Shown piece by piece: positions 7,274 through 15,040 of a stretch of DNA of 64,000 nt (its first letter is position 1; every line of letters begins with the position of its first letter). The translations under genes and the position numbers were made by a program. Under the pieces are notes generated by a model. The model saw only the letters and a list, made by a program, of their open reading frames with translations, was not told where the DNA came from and did no database searches. The DNA comes from JACVRW01 sp963808545. GTDB lineage: Bacteria > Actinomycetota > Thermoleophilia > Solirubrobacterales > Thermoleophilaceae. The stretch spans positions 62,001 through 126,000 of the forward strand of contig CAWEGB010000002.1 of the NCBI GenBank assembly GCA_963808545.1, read 5' to 3'.

Positions 7274-8296
7274 GTGCCCTCGGCCACCCTCGGCGATTCC
7301 TTCCAGTCGTTCTTCGACGCCGTCGACCAGTTCTTCTCGAGCCTGGCCTCCGTGCGTCTGGTGCCGCTGCTGCTGGCGCTCACGCTGTTCACGATCTACC
7401 TCACGCTGCGCGCCCGGGCGAGCTTCAACATCCTGCGCGCCGCCTATCCCACCGAGCAGTTCCGGTTCCTGTCGATCTGGGGCGCGTATTTCGCCGGCTA
7501 CGGCTTCAACGCGGTCATTCCGGCCCGGGGAGGCGATGTGGTCCGTCTCTTCCTCACCAAGACGGCGATCCCGCGCTCGAGCTACCCGGCCGTGGCGGCG
7601 AGCTTCGTGGTCGAGCTGGGCTTCGACATCGCGATGGGGTCGCTGATCCTCCTGTTCGCCTTCACCCAGGGTGTGTTTCCCAAGCCGCCCGACTTCGCCA
7701 AGCTCAACGCCTTCGATCTCTCCTACCTGGCCCAGCGGCCGGAGTTCACGTTGTTCCTGCTCACCGTCTTCGCGCTGGCGGCCCTGCTGGCCTTCGCCCT
7801 GCTCAGCGCTCGCGTCAAGGCGTTCTGGGAGCGCATTCGCCAGGGACTGACGATCCTCCAGGACCGGCGCCGCTACTTCCGCGAGGTGTTCGCGGTCCAG
7901 TTCGCGGGCTGGTGCTTCCGGTTCGCGGCCTTCTGGATGCTGCTCGACGCCTTCCGCGTCGGCGGGTCCGTGAAGAACGTGCTCCTGGTGCTCGGCGTGA
8001 ACGCCGTGTCGGCGGCCGTGCCCTTCACCCCGCAGGGCGCCGGGGTTCAGCAGGCGCTGCTGGCCAAGGTGTTCGCGGGCACGGCGGCGGGCTCGGTCGT
8101 GGCCGCCTACTCCGTCGGGCAGCAGATCGCGATCGGCGTGCTCACCTTCGGCATCGGCTTCGCCTCGCTCGTGTTCATCTTCCGCGTGCGCAGCTTCAAG
8201 GAGGTGGTCGCGCGCGGCCGCGAGGACCGCGAGGCCGAGCGCACCGGGGACCCGCCTACGTACCGAAGCCCTCCCGAGCCTCGCGCACCAGGATGA
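7274..8296 (+). CDS. Flippase-like integral membrane protein, LPG synthase TM-region family
   Basis: This 340-residue protein has about eight membrane helices. The FAGYGFNAVIPARGGDVVRLFL segment and the later AVPFTPQGAGVQQALLA segment are the hallmark pair of the UPF0104/AglD-like family related to the flippase domain of lysyl-phosphatidylglycerol synthase (MprF). No cytoplasmic synthase domain is attached, so aminoacyl-lipid synthesis is not indicated; lipid or polyprenyl-carrier translocation is possible. The start is a GTG 23 bases from the divergent methyltransferase ATG. Its 3' end overlaps a small convergent gene by 41 bases. Confidence 0.85.
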   Translation: MPSATLGDSFQSFFDAVDQFFSSLASVRLVPLLLALTLFTIYLTLRARASFNILRAAYPTEQFRFLSIWGAYFAGYGFNAVIPARGGDVVRLFLTKTAIPRSSYPAVAASFVVELGFDIAMGSLILLFAFTQGVFPKPPDFAKLNAFDLSYLAQRPEFTLFLLTVFALAALLAFALLSARVKAFWERIRQGLTILQDRRRYFREVFAVQFAGWCFRFAAFWMLLDAFRVGGSVKNVLLVLGVNAVSAAVPFTPQGAGVQQALLAKVFAGTAAGSVVAAYSVGQQIAIGVLTFGIGFASLVFIFRVRSFKEVVARGREDREAERTGDPPTYRSPPEPRAPG

Positions 8297-8534
8297 CCGC
8301 CTCGGGGAACATCAGCCGCATGGCCTGAAGCAGGTCCTGCGACTGCTGCTCGGCGTTGCCCTGGAGGTTCATGCGCGCGAGTCCGGCCACCGTCATGTCG
8401 ACGGCCAGCTTTATGGCGTTGTCGGCCCAGGCCACCTTCTGCGCTCCCTGCATCTGCGAGGCGAACTCTTCCATGCGCTTGCGGAGGTCGTCCGGGTCGC
8501 CGAAGAGGCCGCCGAATGGATCTTCAGAGGACAT
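8256..8534 (-). CDS. Small conserved-type protein of unknown function
   Basis: This 92-residue soluble protein is acidic at the N-terminus (SSEDPFGGLFGDPDDLRKRMEEF), helical in the middle, and ends FPEAVILVREAREGFGT. I do not recognise a named domain. The protein-like composition, an ATG start and an 11-base overlap with the preceding gene support expression, as the second gene of that unit. Its last 41 bases overlap the convergent membrane-protein gene, which is unusual but not disqualifying. Confidence 0.6.
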   Translation of the reverse strand: MSSEDPFGGLFGDPDDLRKRMEEFASQMQGAQKVAWADNAIKLAVDMTVAGLARMNLQGNAEQQSQDLLQAMRLMFPEAVILVREAREGFGT

Positions 8535-9636
8535 GAGCCAAGGGTAGGGACTCGGCGCGCTCCCACGACACTCCGTGCTCGGAGAGCCGGTCGAGGAAGG
8601 CGCGCGGCTCGAAGGCCGCGGCAGGTCCGAGCGTGCCGGCGCGGTCGAAACCCGGATCGGCGAGCAGCTCGGCCGCGTGCACCAGGATGGTCGCGGTGAT
8701 CCCGTAGACGTCCCGGCCGCTCACGACAGCGCGGCCCTGGGAGCCGTCCTCGCCGCGGGCGTCGGCGACGATCGTCCACTCCGCCGCGCGGCGCTCGGGC
8801 TCGGGTGGGCCCTCGGGGAGCGAGCCGATGCCCCGGTGCAGCAGCACTCGCAGCGGCGTCCGTAGGGAGACCGCGAGCGCGGGCTGGACGAAGGGCATCA
8901 GCGCCGCGGCCACCGGGTGCGGCGCCGCGGTGCTCGTGGTCAGCAGCGAAACCACGCGACGAGTCTGCGTGTGGCGCGGAACGGTGATCACCTCGCCCGA
9001 GGGGTAGCGAGACACGGCCTGTCGCCCGATCGGCTCCGGGAACTCGAAATGGGCCCGGAACACCCCGGCGGGCGCCGCGCGCCAGTCGCCGTCCTCGTAG
9101 ACCAGGTCGCCGCCCTTCATCATCTCGAGGGCCGAGCGCATGGTTCCGCGGGTCATGCCGAAGCCCTTGACCGCGTAGGCCAGCACGAGCTCGCGCAGCG
9201 GCTCGTGCCCGTCGGCAGCGATGCGGGCGATCAGGTCGCCGGGCAGGTAGTCGAAGCCCAGCGCCGGCACCAGCGCCACCCCCGCCCGCTCGGCGGCGGC
9301 GCCGTGGCGCTCGAACATCATCGCGATGAAGGGCTGCTCGCCCGTGGAGTCCACGTAGTGCGTTCCGGTGGCCACCGCGGCTCGCGCGACGGCATCCCCC
9401 GCGAGCGTGAACGGCCCGGCGCAGTTGATCACCACGCTCGCGTCGGCGAGAAGGCCGCGCATCCCCTCCTCGTCGTCCAGAGACACCGCCCGCGCCGGCG
9501 CGCCCTGCTCCTCGCCGAGCCGCGCCAGCTTCTCCGGGTCGCGCCCGCTCAGCACGTGGCTCAGCTCGCACCGGGCGAGTTCCCGTGCCACCAGCCGGCC
9601 GGTATAGCCGGTGGCTCCGTAGAGCACGACCGTCAC
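8524..9636 (-). CDS. Saccharopine dehydrogenase-like NAD(P)-binding oxidoreductase
   Basis: This 370-residue protein starts with the dinucleotide-binding motif VVLYGATGYTGRLVARELA. VVINCAGPFTLAGDAVARAAVATGTHYVD follows, as in saccharopine dehydrogenase-like reductases and the mycobacterial trans-acting enoyl reductase (Rv2953-like) family. FDYLPGDLIAR and VKGFGMTRGTMRSALEMM are also typical. The substrate is probably a lipid or polyketide intermediate if the enoyl-reductase analogy holds, but no polyketide synthase is nearby. True lysine-pathway activity is unlikely. It is divergent from the CBS protein gene at 9660. Confidence 0.8.
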   Translation of the reverse strand: MTVVLYGATGYTGRLVARELARCELSHVLSGRDPEKLARLGEEQGAPARAVSLDDEEGMRGLLADASVVINCAGPFTLAGDAVARAAVATGTHYVDSTGEQPFIAMMFERHGAAAERAGVALVPALGFDYLPGDLIARIAADGHEPLRELVLAYAVKGFGMTRGTMRSALEMMKGGDLVYEDGDWRAAPAGVFRAHFEFPEPIGRQAVSRYPSGEVITVPRHTQTRRVVSLLTTSTAAPHPVAAALMPFVQPALAVSLRTPLRVLLHRGIGSLPEGPPEPERRAAEWTIVADARGEDGSQGRAVVSGRDVYGITATILVHAAELLADPGFDRAGTLGPAAAFEPRAFLDRLSEHGVSWERAESLPLAHVL

Positions 9637-9659
9637 GGCCGGGACGATACAGTCGCGCC

Positions 9660-10106
9660 GTGCACATCTCCGAGGTGATGACCGAGGGCGTGGTCACGGT
9701 CGAGAGCGGCGACAGCCTGCAGCGCGTGGGCGAGCTCATGCGCGACCGCAACGTGGGCTCCGTGGTCGTCTGCGACAGCGGACGCCCGGTCGGCGTGATC
9801 ACCGATCGCGACCTCGCACTCGTGGTCGTGGCCGATGCGGTGCAGTCACGCGAGGCCGCGGGCGACCATGCGTCCCGCCCGCTGGTGACCGGCGAGGTGC
9901 AGATGGACCTCGAGGAGGCGGTCGCCCTGATGATCCAGCACCGGATCCGTCGCCTGCCCGTCACGCGGGAAGAGGACCTCGTGGGCATCGTGACCATCGA
10001 TGACCTCGCTGTGCGTGCGGGCGATCTCCACCTGGCCCAGCAGATCACCGCCGAGGTGGCCAAGGCGGCCCTGCCCGAGTTCTACTTCCATCAGCGCGGC
10101 GGCTGA
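9660..10106 (+). CDS. CBS-domain pair protein
   Basis: This 148-residue protein is made almost entirely of two CBS motifs. The first (about 5-62) begins EVMTEGVVTVESGDSLQRVGELM and ends RPVGVITDRDLA; the second (about 72-128) ends RRLPVTREEDLVGIVTIDDLA. Such stand-alone pairs bind adenosine nucleotides and act as energy sensors or modulators. The GTG start at 9660 is used because it begins directly at the first CBS strand; upstream in-frame sequence overlaps the divergent gene and is Arg/Pro-rich. Partner unknown. Confidence 0.85.
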   Translation: MHISEVMTEGVVTVESGDSLQRVGELMRDRNVGSVVVCDSGRPVGVITDRDLALVVVADAVQSREAAGDHASRPLVTGEVQMDLEEAVALMIQHRIRRLPVTREEDLVGIVTIDDLAVRAGDLHLAQQITAEVAKAALPEFYFHQRGG

Positions 10107-10110
10107 CCCG

Positions 10111-10305
10111 GTGTCCACACTCACACCCGGGCAGCTGCGCACTCGGCGGCGCATCGAGAGCGTCATACGCCTGATGGCGCCCGCTCTCGACGTGGTGCTG
10201 GCCGTGGGCGACCGCGTGTCGCGCATCGTCGAGCCCGAGGACGGCGACTACTACCCGCCGCGCGTGTCGCGGCGCTCCGAGCCGCCGGAGCGACCCACAC
10301 CGTGA
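10111..10305 (+). CDS. Small hypothetical protein (64 residues)
   Basis: A GTG start four bases after the CBS gene opens a 64-residue frame with an Arg-rich N-terminal helix (QLRTRRRIESVIRLMAPALD), a hydrophobic middle and an acidic-then-Pro/Arg tail. Its stop overlaps the GTG of the next gene (GTGA), the coupling seen throughout this window, which supports translation. No domain recognised. It may be membrane-associated through the amphipathic N-terminal half. Confidence 0.5.
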   Translation: MSTLTPGQLRTRRRIESVIRLMAPALDVVLAVGDRVSRIVEPEDGDYYPPRVSRRSEPPERPTP

Positions 10306-11186
10306 ACACGCAGGAGCAGCTTCGGTGGCAGGATCGCTTTGCCGTTCCCGCGGCGGTGGCCGCGTTCGTGGCGGTGGTGGCCCAGATCGCGACCATTGCC
10401 CTGCTGGCCGCGGCGCTCGAGGACCGCGCGGGCATCGAGCCGCTGGCCGACGAGTACCTCTCGATCGACGAGAGGCCCGGCCAGTTCATCGCCGGAGGGG
10501 TGGCGCGAGCCGTCGGCGCGCTGGCCATCGGGGTCGTCTTCTACTACCTGTTCCGCCTGATCCGGGCCCGCGGCGGCGCGGTGCCGAAGTGGTTCGTCTA
10601 CCTGGTGTACGCGGGCCCGCTGTTGTTCGCCATCGGCGCGCTCCTTCAGTCGTTCGACCAGGTGGACACGGCCCAGCAGTTCACCGACCAGAACGTGATC
10701 AGAGGCGACGCCGGTGAGGAGGTGGCAGAGAACCTGTCCGACGACACCAGCCCGGCCGTGTTCGCGCCGACCTTTGCGGGCACCATCGGGGTGGCCTTCC
10801 TGTTCGTGATGTTGCCGCTGCGGGCCCGGGCGGTGGGCCTGCTCAGTCCCTTCATGGCCATCCTGGGCGTGATCTGCGGCGCTCTGCTGGTGCTGCCCCT
10901 CGTGCCGTCGCCGATCATGACCGCCTTCTGGCTGGGGGCCATGGGCCTGCTCTTCCTCGACCGGTGGCCCGGAGGACGCGGGCCGGCGTGGGAGTCCGGC
11001 GAATCCGAGCCCTGGCCGGCACCCGCTCAGCGCAGGGGCCTGTTCAGCCGGCCCCAACGGCCGGCCCAGGACGACGATCCGGACCCAGGTGAACCGCTGA
11101 TCGGTCCCACGGACTCGAACGGCACCGGCGACAGCGAGGACATCCCGGACCGCCCGGCCTCGCGCAAGCGACGGCGAAAGGGCTAA
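10302..11186 (+). CDS. Membrane protein of unknown function
   Basis: This 294-residue protein has about six hydrophobic helices (for example AVAAFVAVVAQIATIALLAA, FVYLVYAGPLLFAIGALL, GTIGVAFLFVMLPL). A soluble Pro/Asp/Gly-rich tail of about 70 residues follows, ending in a basic cluster (RKRRRKG). Layout (N-terminal helix pair, a polar loop near 120-150, four more helices, disordered cytoplasmic tail) does not let me name a family. It is translationally coupled to the 64-residue gene before it. Function unknown. Confidence 0.7.
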   Translation: MNTQEQLRWQDRFAVPAAVAAFVAVVAQIATIALLAAALEDRAGIEPLADEYLSIDERPGQFIAGGVARAVGALAIGVVFYYLFRLIRARGGAVPKWFVYLVYAGPLLFAIGALLQSFDQVDTAQQFTDQNVIRGDAGEEVAENLSDDTSPAVFAPTFAGTIGVAFLFVMLPLRARAVGLLSPFMAILGVICGALLVLPLVPSPIMTAFWLGAMGLLFLDRWPGGRGPAWESGESEPWPAPAQRRGLFSRPQRPAQDDDPDPGEPLIGPTDSNGTGDSEDIPDRPASRKRRRKG

Positions 11187-11191
11187 CGCCT

Positions 11192-12553
11192 CTAAGCGAT
11201 CGCCGGCGCCTCCGGCAGGCGCTCGAGCGCGGACTCCATGTCGGCCTCGGAGAACTCCGGGTCCTCGAGCTTGCCGGCGAGATAGGCGTCGTAGGCGGAC
11301 ATGTCGAAGTGCCCGTGGCCGCACAGGCCCATCAGGATCACGCGTTCCTCGCCGGCCTCGCGGGCGGCGTCGGCCTCGTCGAAGACGGCCCGGATCGCGT
11401 GGGCCGGCTCGGGCGCGGGCAGGATGGCCTCGGTCCGGGCGAAGCGGATCGCCGCCTCGAAGGTCTCGTTCTGGCGGTAGGCGCGCGCCTCCACGAGGCC
11501 GTGCTTGACCAGGCCGCAGACCATCGGTGAGCCGCCGTGGTAGCGCAGGCCGCCGGCGTGAACGGGGGGTGGCACGAAGTCGTGGCCGAGCGTGTACATC
11601 GGCATCAGGGGCGTGAGGCCCACGGTGTCGCCGAAGTCGTACCCGTACGCCCCGCGCGTAAGCGTGGGACAGGCGGCGGGCTCGGCCGCCACGAACCGGG
11701 TCTTGGCCTCACCTCGCAGCACGCGGCGCAGGAACGGGAAGGCCAGGCCCGCGAAGTTCGAGCCGCCGCCCACGCAGCCCACCACGACGTCGGGCTCCTC
11801 GCCCGCCAGCTCGAGCTGCGCGATCGCCTCTTGCCCGATCACGGTCTGGTGCAGGCAGACGTGGTTGAGCACCGAGCCCAGGGAGTAGTTGGTGCCCTCG
11901 CTCTGGGCAGCGACCTCCACCGCTTCCGAGATCGCGATGCCGAGCGAGCCCGTGGGGTGAGCGGCCTGCGAGCGGCCGGCCTCGGTCGTGTCGCTCGGAG
12001 AGCGGATGACCTCGGCGCCCCAGCTCTGCATCATCGCGCGCCGGTAGGGCTTCTGGTCGTAGCTGGCGCCCACCATGTAGACCAGGCACTCGAGCCCGAA
12101 GAGGGAGGAGGCCATGGCCAGGGCCGAGCCCCACTGGCCGGCGCCGGTCTCGGTGGACAGCCGCTCGATGCCCGCCTCCTTGTTCGCGTAGGCCTGCGCC
12201 ACCGCGCTGTTCGCCTTGTGCGAGCCGGCCGGCGAGACGCCCTCGTACTTGTAGTAGATGTGCGCCGGGGTATCGAGGGCGGCCTCGAGGCGGCGCGCCC
12301 GGTAGAGGGGAGTGGGACGCCACAGCTTGTAGGCGTCGCGCACGGCCTCCGGGATCTCGATCTGCGGTTCCGGCGACACCTCTTGACCGATCAGCTCCAT
12401 CGGGAAGATCGGCGTCAGGTCATCTGGCCCGGCCGGCTCCTTGGTGCCTGGGTTGAGCGGGGGCAGCGGATCGCCGGGCAGGTCGGGGAGGAGGTTGATC
12501 CAGTGGGTCGGGATCTGATCCTCGGCGAGGGTGAACTTGATCTGGTCGGTCAC
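11192..12553 (-). CDS. trpB2: Tryptophan synthase beta-like PLP enzyme, TrpB2 type
   Basis: This 453-residue enzyme is longer than TrpB1 (about 400), matching the TrpB2 subfamily with its extended N-terminus (IPTHWINLLPDLP). The PLP lysine is Lys113 in AGSHKANSA. RLSTETGAGQWGSALA carries the catalytic Glu region, and VGCVGGGSNFAG is the phosphate-binding loop. It would condense indole or a related acceptor with serine. TrpB2 proteins usually act without TrpA, and here no trp gene is adjacent: neighbours are a membrane protein and a short secreted protein. Alternatives are indole salvage or another O-phosphoserine-dependent reaction. Confidence 0.9.
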   Translation of the reverse strand: MTDQIKFTLAEDQIPTHWINLLPDLPGDPLPPLNPGTKEPAGPDDLTPIFPMELIGQEVSPEPQIEIPEAVRDAYKLWRPTPLYRARRLEAALDTPAHIYYKYEGVSPAGSHKANSAVAQAYANKEAGIERLSTETGAGQWGSALAMASSLFGLECLVYMVGASYDQKPYRRAMMQSWGAEVIRSPSDTTEAGRSQAAHPTGSLGIAISEAVEVAAQSEGTNYSLGSVLNHVCLHQTVIGQEAIAQLELAGEEPDVVVGCVGGGSNFAGLAFPFLRRVLRGEAKTRFVAAEPAACPTLTRGAYGYDFGDTVGLTPLMPMYTLGHDFVPPPVHAGGLRYHGGSPMVCGLVKHGLVEARAYRQNETFEAAIRFARTEAILPAPEPAHAIRAVFDEADAAREAGEERVILMGLCGHGHFDMSAYDAYLAGKLEDPEFSEADMESALERLPEAPAIA

Positions 12554-12596
12554 GGGGCGATCCTAACCCGCGGGGCGCGGCTAGCATCAGCGCGCG

Positions 12597-13001
12597 ATGG
12601 ACGGAGCGTCACGCACGCGCCTGGTGGCGCTCGCCGTGCTGCTCGCCGTGTTCGTGCCGCTGGTGATCGTGGCCGTCTCCGGCAGCGACTCCGAGGACGA
12701 CACGGCGTCCCTGCGCGTGCTGCGCAACCCGGCCGGGCTGCCCGAGCTGATCGTCTACGTCGAGGACCGTTCGCTCAACCAGCCCGGCACAGCCGGCGGC
12801 GCCCGGCGTGTGACGGTCGAGTGTGAGGACCGCAGTGGCGAGGTCGTCTTCCGCCGCCCCGAGCGCTGGCCGTTCAGCGACACCGACGGCTCGACCACCG
12901 ATCCCCACGCCCACGTGGGCGTCGAGGAGCAGGCGCTCGGGCTGATCGCACGCTGTCGGCTCGCCGGCACCGACCCGTCGCTCGAGGGCCGGGTTCTCTA
13001 G
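12597..13001 (+). CDS. Secreted or membrane-anchored hypothetical protein
   Basis: This 134-residue protein has an N-terminal hydrophobic segment (LVALAVLLAVFVPLVIVAV) after a short basic start, fitting an uncleaved anchor or a signal peptide without a clear cleavage site. The exported part has two Cys residues that could pair (VECEDRSGE and IARCRLAG) and beta-rich sequence such as PELIVYVEDRSLN. No known domain. It stands alone between the divergent trpB2-like gene and the monooxygenase gene. Confidence 0.6.
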   Translation: MDGASRTRLVALAVLLAVFVPLVIVAVSGSDSEDDTASLRVLRNPAGLPELIVYVEDRSLNQPGTAGGARRVTVECEDRSGEVVFRRPERWPFSDTDGSTTDPHAHVGVEEQALGLIARCRLAGTDPSLEGRVL

Positions 13002-13046
13002 CCGACCCGGGAATTTTTGCCCGGCCCGCGGCGTCATGAAAGCTAG

Positions 13047-14168
13047 ATGGCGCACACGAACGGAAATCAGCCGGTGGTGGTCATCGGCGCCGGTCCCGCG
13101 GGCCTCGCGTCGGCGGCCGCGCTCGGCCGCAGGGGCATCGCTGCGGTGGTGCTCGACGAGGCCGATGCCGTGGGCTCGTCCTGGCGGCGTCGCTACGACC
13201 GGCTGCGGCTCAACTCGAGCAGGCCGTTCTCGAGGCTCCCGTACGGACCCCACCCGAAGGGCAGCGCGATGTTCCCCTCACGCGACGAGATGGTCCGCTA
13301 CCTCGAGGACTACACGGCGCGCCACGATCTGGACATCCGCTTCGGCACCCGCCTGGAGCGCATCGACGCCAACGGCTCGGGCTGGATTCTGCGCACGTCG
13401 GCGGGCGACATGACCGCCCGCCAGGTGATCGTGGCGGGAGGCTACGAGCGCCGGCCGTTCATCCCGGACTGGCCGGGGCGCGAGGGCTTTACCGGCCGGC
13501 TCCTGCACGCGGCCGAATACCGCAACCCGGAGCCGTTCCGCACCCAGGATGTGCTGGTGGTGGGCCCGGGTTGCTCGGGCGCGGAGATCGCCTACGACCT
13601 CGCGGAGGGCGGCGCTCGCCGCGTGCGCCTCGCCGTGCGCACCCCTCCCAACATCCTGATCCGCAACCCGGTCGGTCCTCTCCTCGCCCGCATGTTGATG
13701 AAGGTCCCCACCCGGCTGGCGGACGCCGTCCTCCGGCGTGCGCGCCTGCACGAGCTTGGTGATCTGAGCGAGCACGGGCTCCCCGTCCCCGAGGAGGGCG
13801 TGTTCAGCCGGCTCAAGCGGCTGGGGGTGGCTCCGATGATCGTCGACAAGCCGGTGATCGAGGCGATCAAGGCCCGTCGCATCGAGATCGTCGCCGCAGT
13901 AGAGGGCATGGACGAGAGCGGAGTCCGGCTCGCCGACGGCACCCGCATCGAGCCCGATTCCGTGATCGCCGCCACCGGCTACCGCCGCGGACTCGAGCCA
14001 CTCGTCGGCCACCTCGGAGTGCTCGACGAGAAGGGCTCGCCGCACGTGACCGAGAACGAGGCCGCGCCGGGCCTGCGCTTCGTCGGCTACGTGAGCTATC
14101 CGGCCATGATCGGCTACTCGGCCGGCGAGGCCAAGCGGGTGGCCCGGGCGATGGCGCGGGGGGTCTGA
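13047..14168 (+). CDS. Flavin-containing monooxygenase-like NAD(P)/FAD oxidoreductase
   Basis: This 373-residue two-dinucleotide-binding-domain flavoprotein has an FAD site VVIGAGPAGLASAAAL (residues 11-26). The NADPH-binding site is VLVVGPGCSGAEIAYDLA near 170, and DSVIAATGYRRG is the third conserved strand. SSWRRRYDRLRLNSSR corresponds to the W-x-x-RYD.L.L segment of YhhX/CzcO-type monooxygenases. Likely oxidises a small organic substrate; substrate unknown. It starts at ATG 13047 and ends directly in a strong hairpin. Stand-alone transcription unit. Confidence 0.87.
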   Translation: MAHTNGNQPVVVIGAGPAGLASAAALGRRGIAAVVLDEADAVGSSWRRRYDRLRLNSSRPFSRLPYGPHPKGSAMFPSRDEMVRYLEDYTARHDLDIRFGTRLERIDANGSGWILRTSAGDMTARQVIVAGGYERRPFIPDWPGREGFTGRLLHAAEYRNPEPFRTQDVLVVGPGCSGAEIAYDLAEGGARRVRLAVRTPPNILIRNPVGPLLARMLMKVPTRLADAVLRRARLHELGDLSEHGLPVPEEGVFSRLKRLGVAPMIVDKPVIEAIKARRIEIVAAVEGMDESGVRLADGTRIEPDSVIAATGYRRGLEPLVGHLGVLDEKGSPHVTENEAAPGLRFVGYVSYPAMIGYSAGEAKRVARAMARGV

Positions 14169-14201
14169 CGACTTGTTCGCCCTATAGACGAATAAGTCGT
14201 C
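14167..14201. terminator. Strong hairpin between convergent genes
   Basis: A 13-base arm at 14167-14179 pairs with 14189-14201 with only one G-U wobble, around a 9-base loop. It begins at the stop codon of the monooxygenase gene and lies between it and the convergent epimerase gene, so it may serve both directions. There is no long T tract, so termination would be of the hairpin-only kind common in GC-rich actinobacteria. Confidence 0.65.
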
Positions 14202-14256
14202 AAAGCTCGGCCCACGACGCAGGCCCGAGCGGAGCGCAGCAGCACCGAACCGCCGC

Positions 14257-14937
14257 CTACTCCGCCCCCACGGCCTCAACAATCTCGGCGTACGCCGCCG
14301 CTGGATCGCCCTCACCGAAGATCGAGGAGCCGGCCACGAACAGCGTGGCGCCTGCTTCCGCCGTCTCGCGGGCGGTGGCCGCCCCGATCCCGCCGTCCAC
14401 CTCGATCGGCATGTCGGGGCCGAGCAACTCGCGCAGCCGCGCGACCTTCCCCGTGGAGCTCGCGATGTAGGGCTGCCCGCCCCAGCCGGGGTTGACGGTC
14501 ATGCAGAGCAGGTGGTCGAACATCTCGGCCAGGCCGGCCACGGCCTCCGGCGGCGTGCCGGGGTTGATGGCGAGCGCCGAATGCAGCCCTGCGTCGCGCA
14601 CCGCCTTGAGGGCGTAGTGCACGTGCGGGGTGGCCTCCCAGTGGACGATCAGGGTGTCGGCCCCGGCGGCGGCGAACTCCTCCACGCGCTGCTCGGGCCG
14701 CTCGACCATCAGGTGCACGTCGAGCACGCCTCCGCGCTCGTGCACGAGGTCGCGCAGCGAGCCGGTCACCAGCGGGCCGATCGAGATGGGGGGCACGAAG
14801 TGGCCGTCCATCACGTCGACGTGGATCACCCGCGCCCCCGCGTCCATCACCTGCTCGACCTGAGCGCCGAGGCGGGCGAAGTCCGCGGCGAGGATCGAGG
14901 GCGCCACGCGCCGGCTCTGCATGAGGTCGTACGCCAT
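14257..14937 (-). CDS. rpe: Ribulose-phosphate 3-epimerase
   Basis: This 226-residue TIM-barrel enzyme interconverts ribulose-5-P and xylulose-5-P in the pentose phosphate pathway. VAPSILAADFARLG opens the barrel. HVDVMDGHFVPPISIGP holds the metal-binding His and Asp residues, DVHLMVERPE and VNPGWGGQPYI are the conserved strands, and PIEVDGGIG carries the second catalytic Asp. Length is standard. The ATG start is at 14937. Upstream, a hairpin separates it from the RTX-type gene on the same strand. Confidence 0.96.
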   Translation of the reverse strand: MAYDLMQSRRVAPSILAADFARLGAQVEQVMDAGARVIHVDVMDGHFVPPISIGPLVTGSLRDLVHERGGVLDVHLMVERPEQRVEEFAAAGADTLIVHWEATPHVHYALKAVRDAGLHSALAINPGTPPEAVAGLAEMFDHLLCMTVNPGWGGQPYIASSTGKVARLRELLGPDMPIEVDGGIGAATARETAEAGATLFVAGSSIFGEGDPAAAYAEIVEAVGAE

Positions 14938-14958
14938 GCCGGGCCGACCCTACAACGC

Positions 14959-14989
14959 GAGCGGGGGCCCGGTTTCCGGACCCCCGCTC
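14959..14989 (-). terminator. GC-rich terminator hairpin after the RTX-type gene
   Basis: Fourteen-base arms (14959-14972 and 14976-14989) pair with a single mismatch around a three-base TTT loop. The position, downstream of the stop at 15041 and upstream of the rpe start at 14937 on the same strand, fits a terminator for the calcium-binding protein gene. Confidence 0.7.
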
Positions 14990-15040
14990 GGTCCTGCTGT
15001 TCTGGCGGAACTCTTGCGGAACCGCCGGCGAAGCCGAGGC

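Noticed and set aside
13007..13024. Hairpin CCGGG/CCCGG around a T-rich loop before the monooxygenase gene
   Set aside because: Only five paired bases, with the T run in the loop rather than after the stem; too weak to call a terminator.
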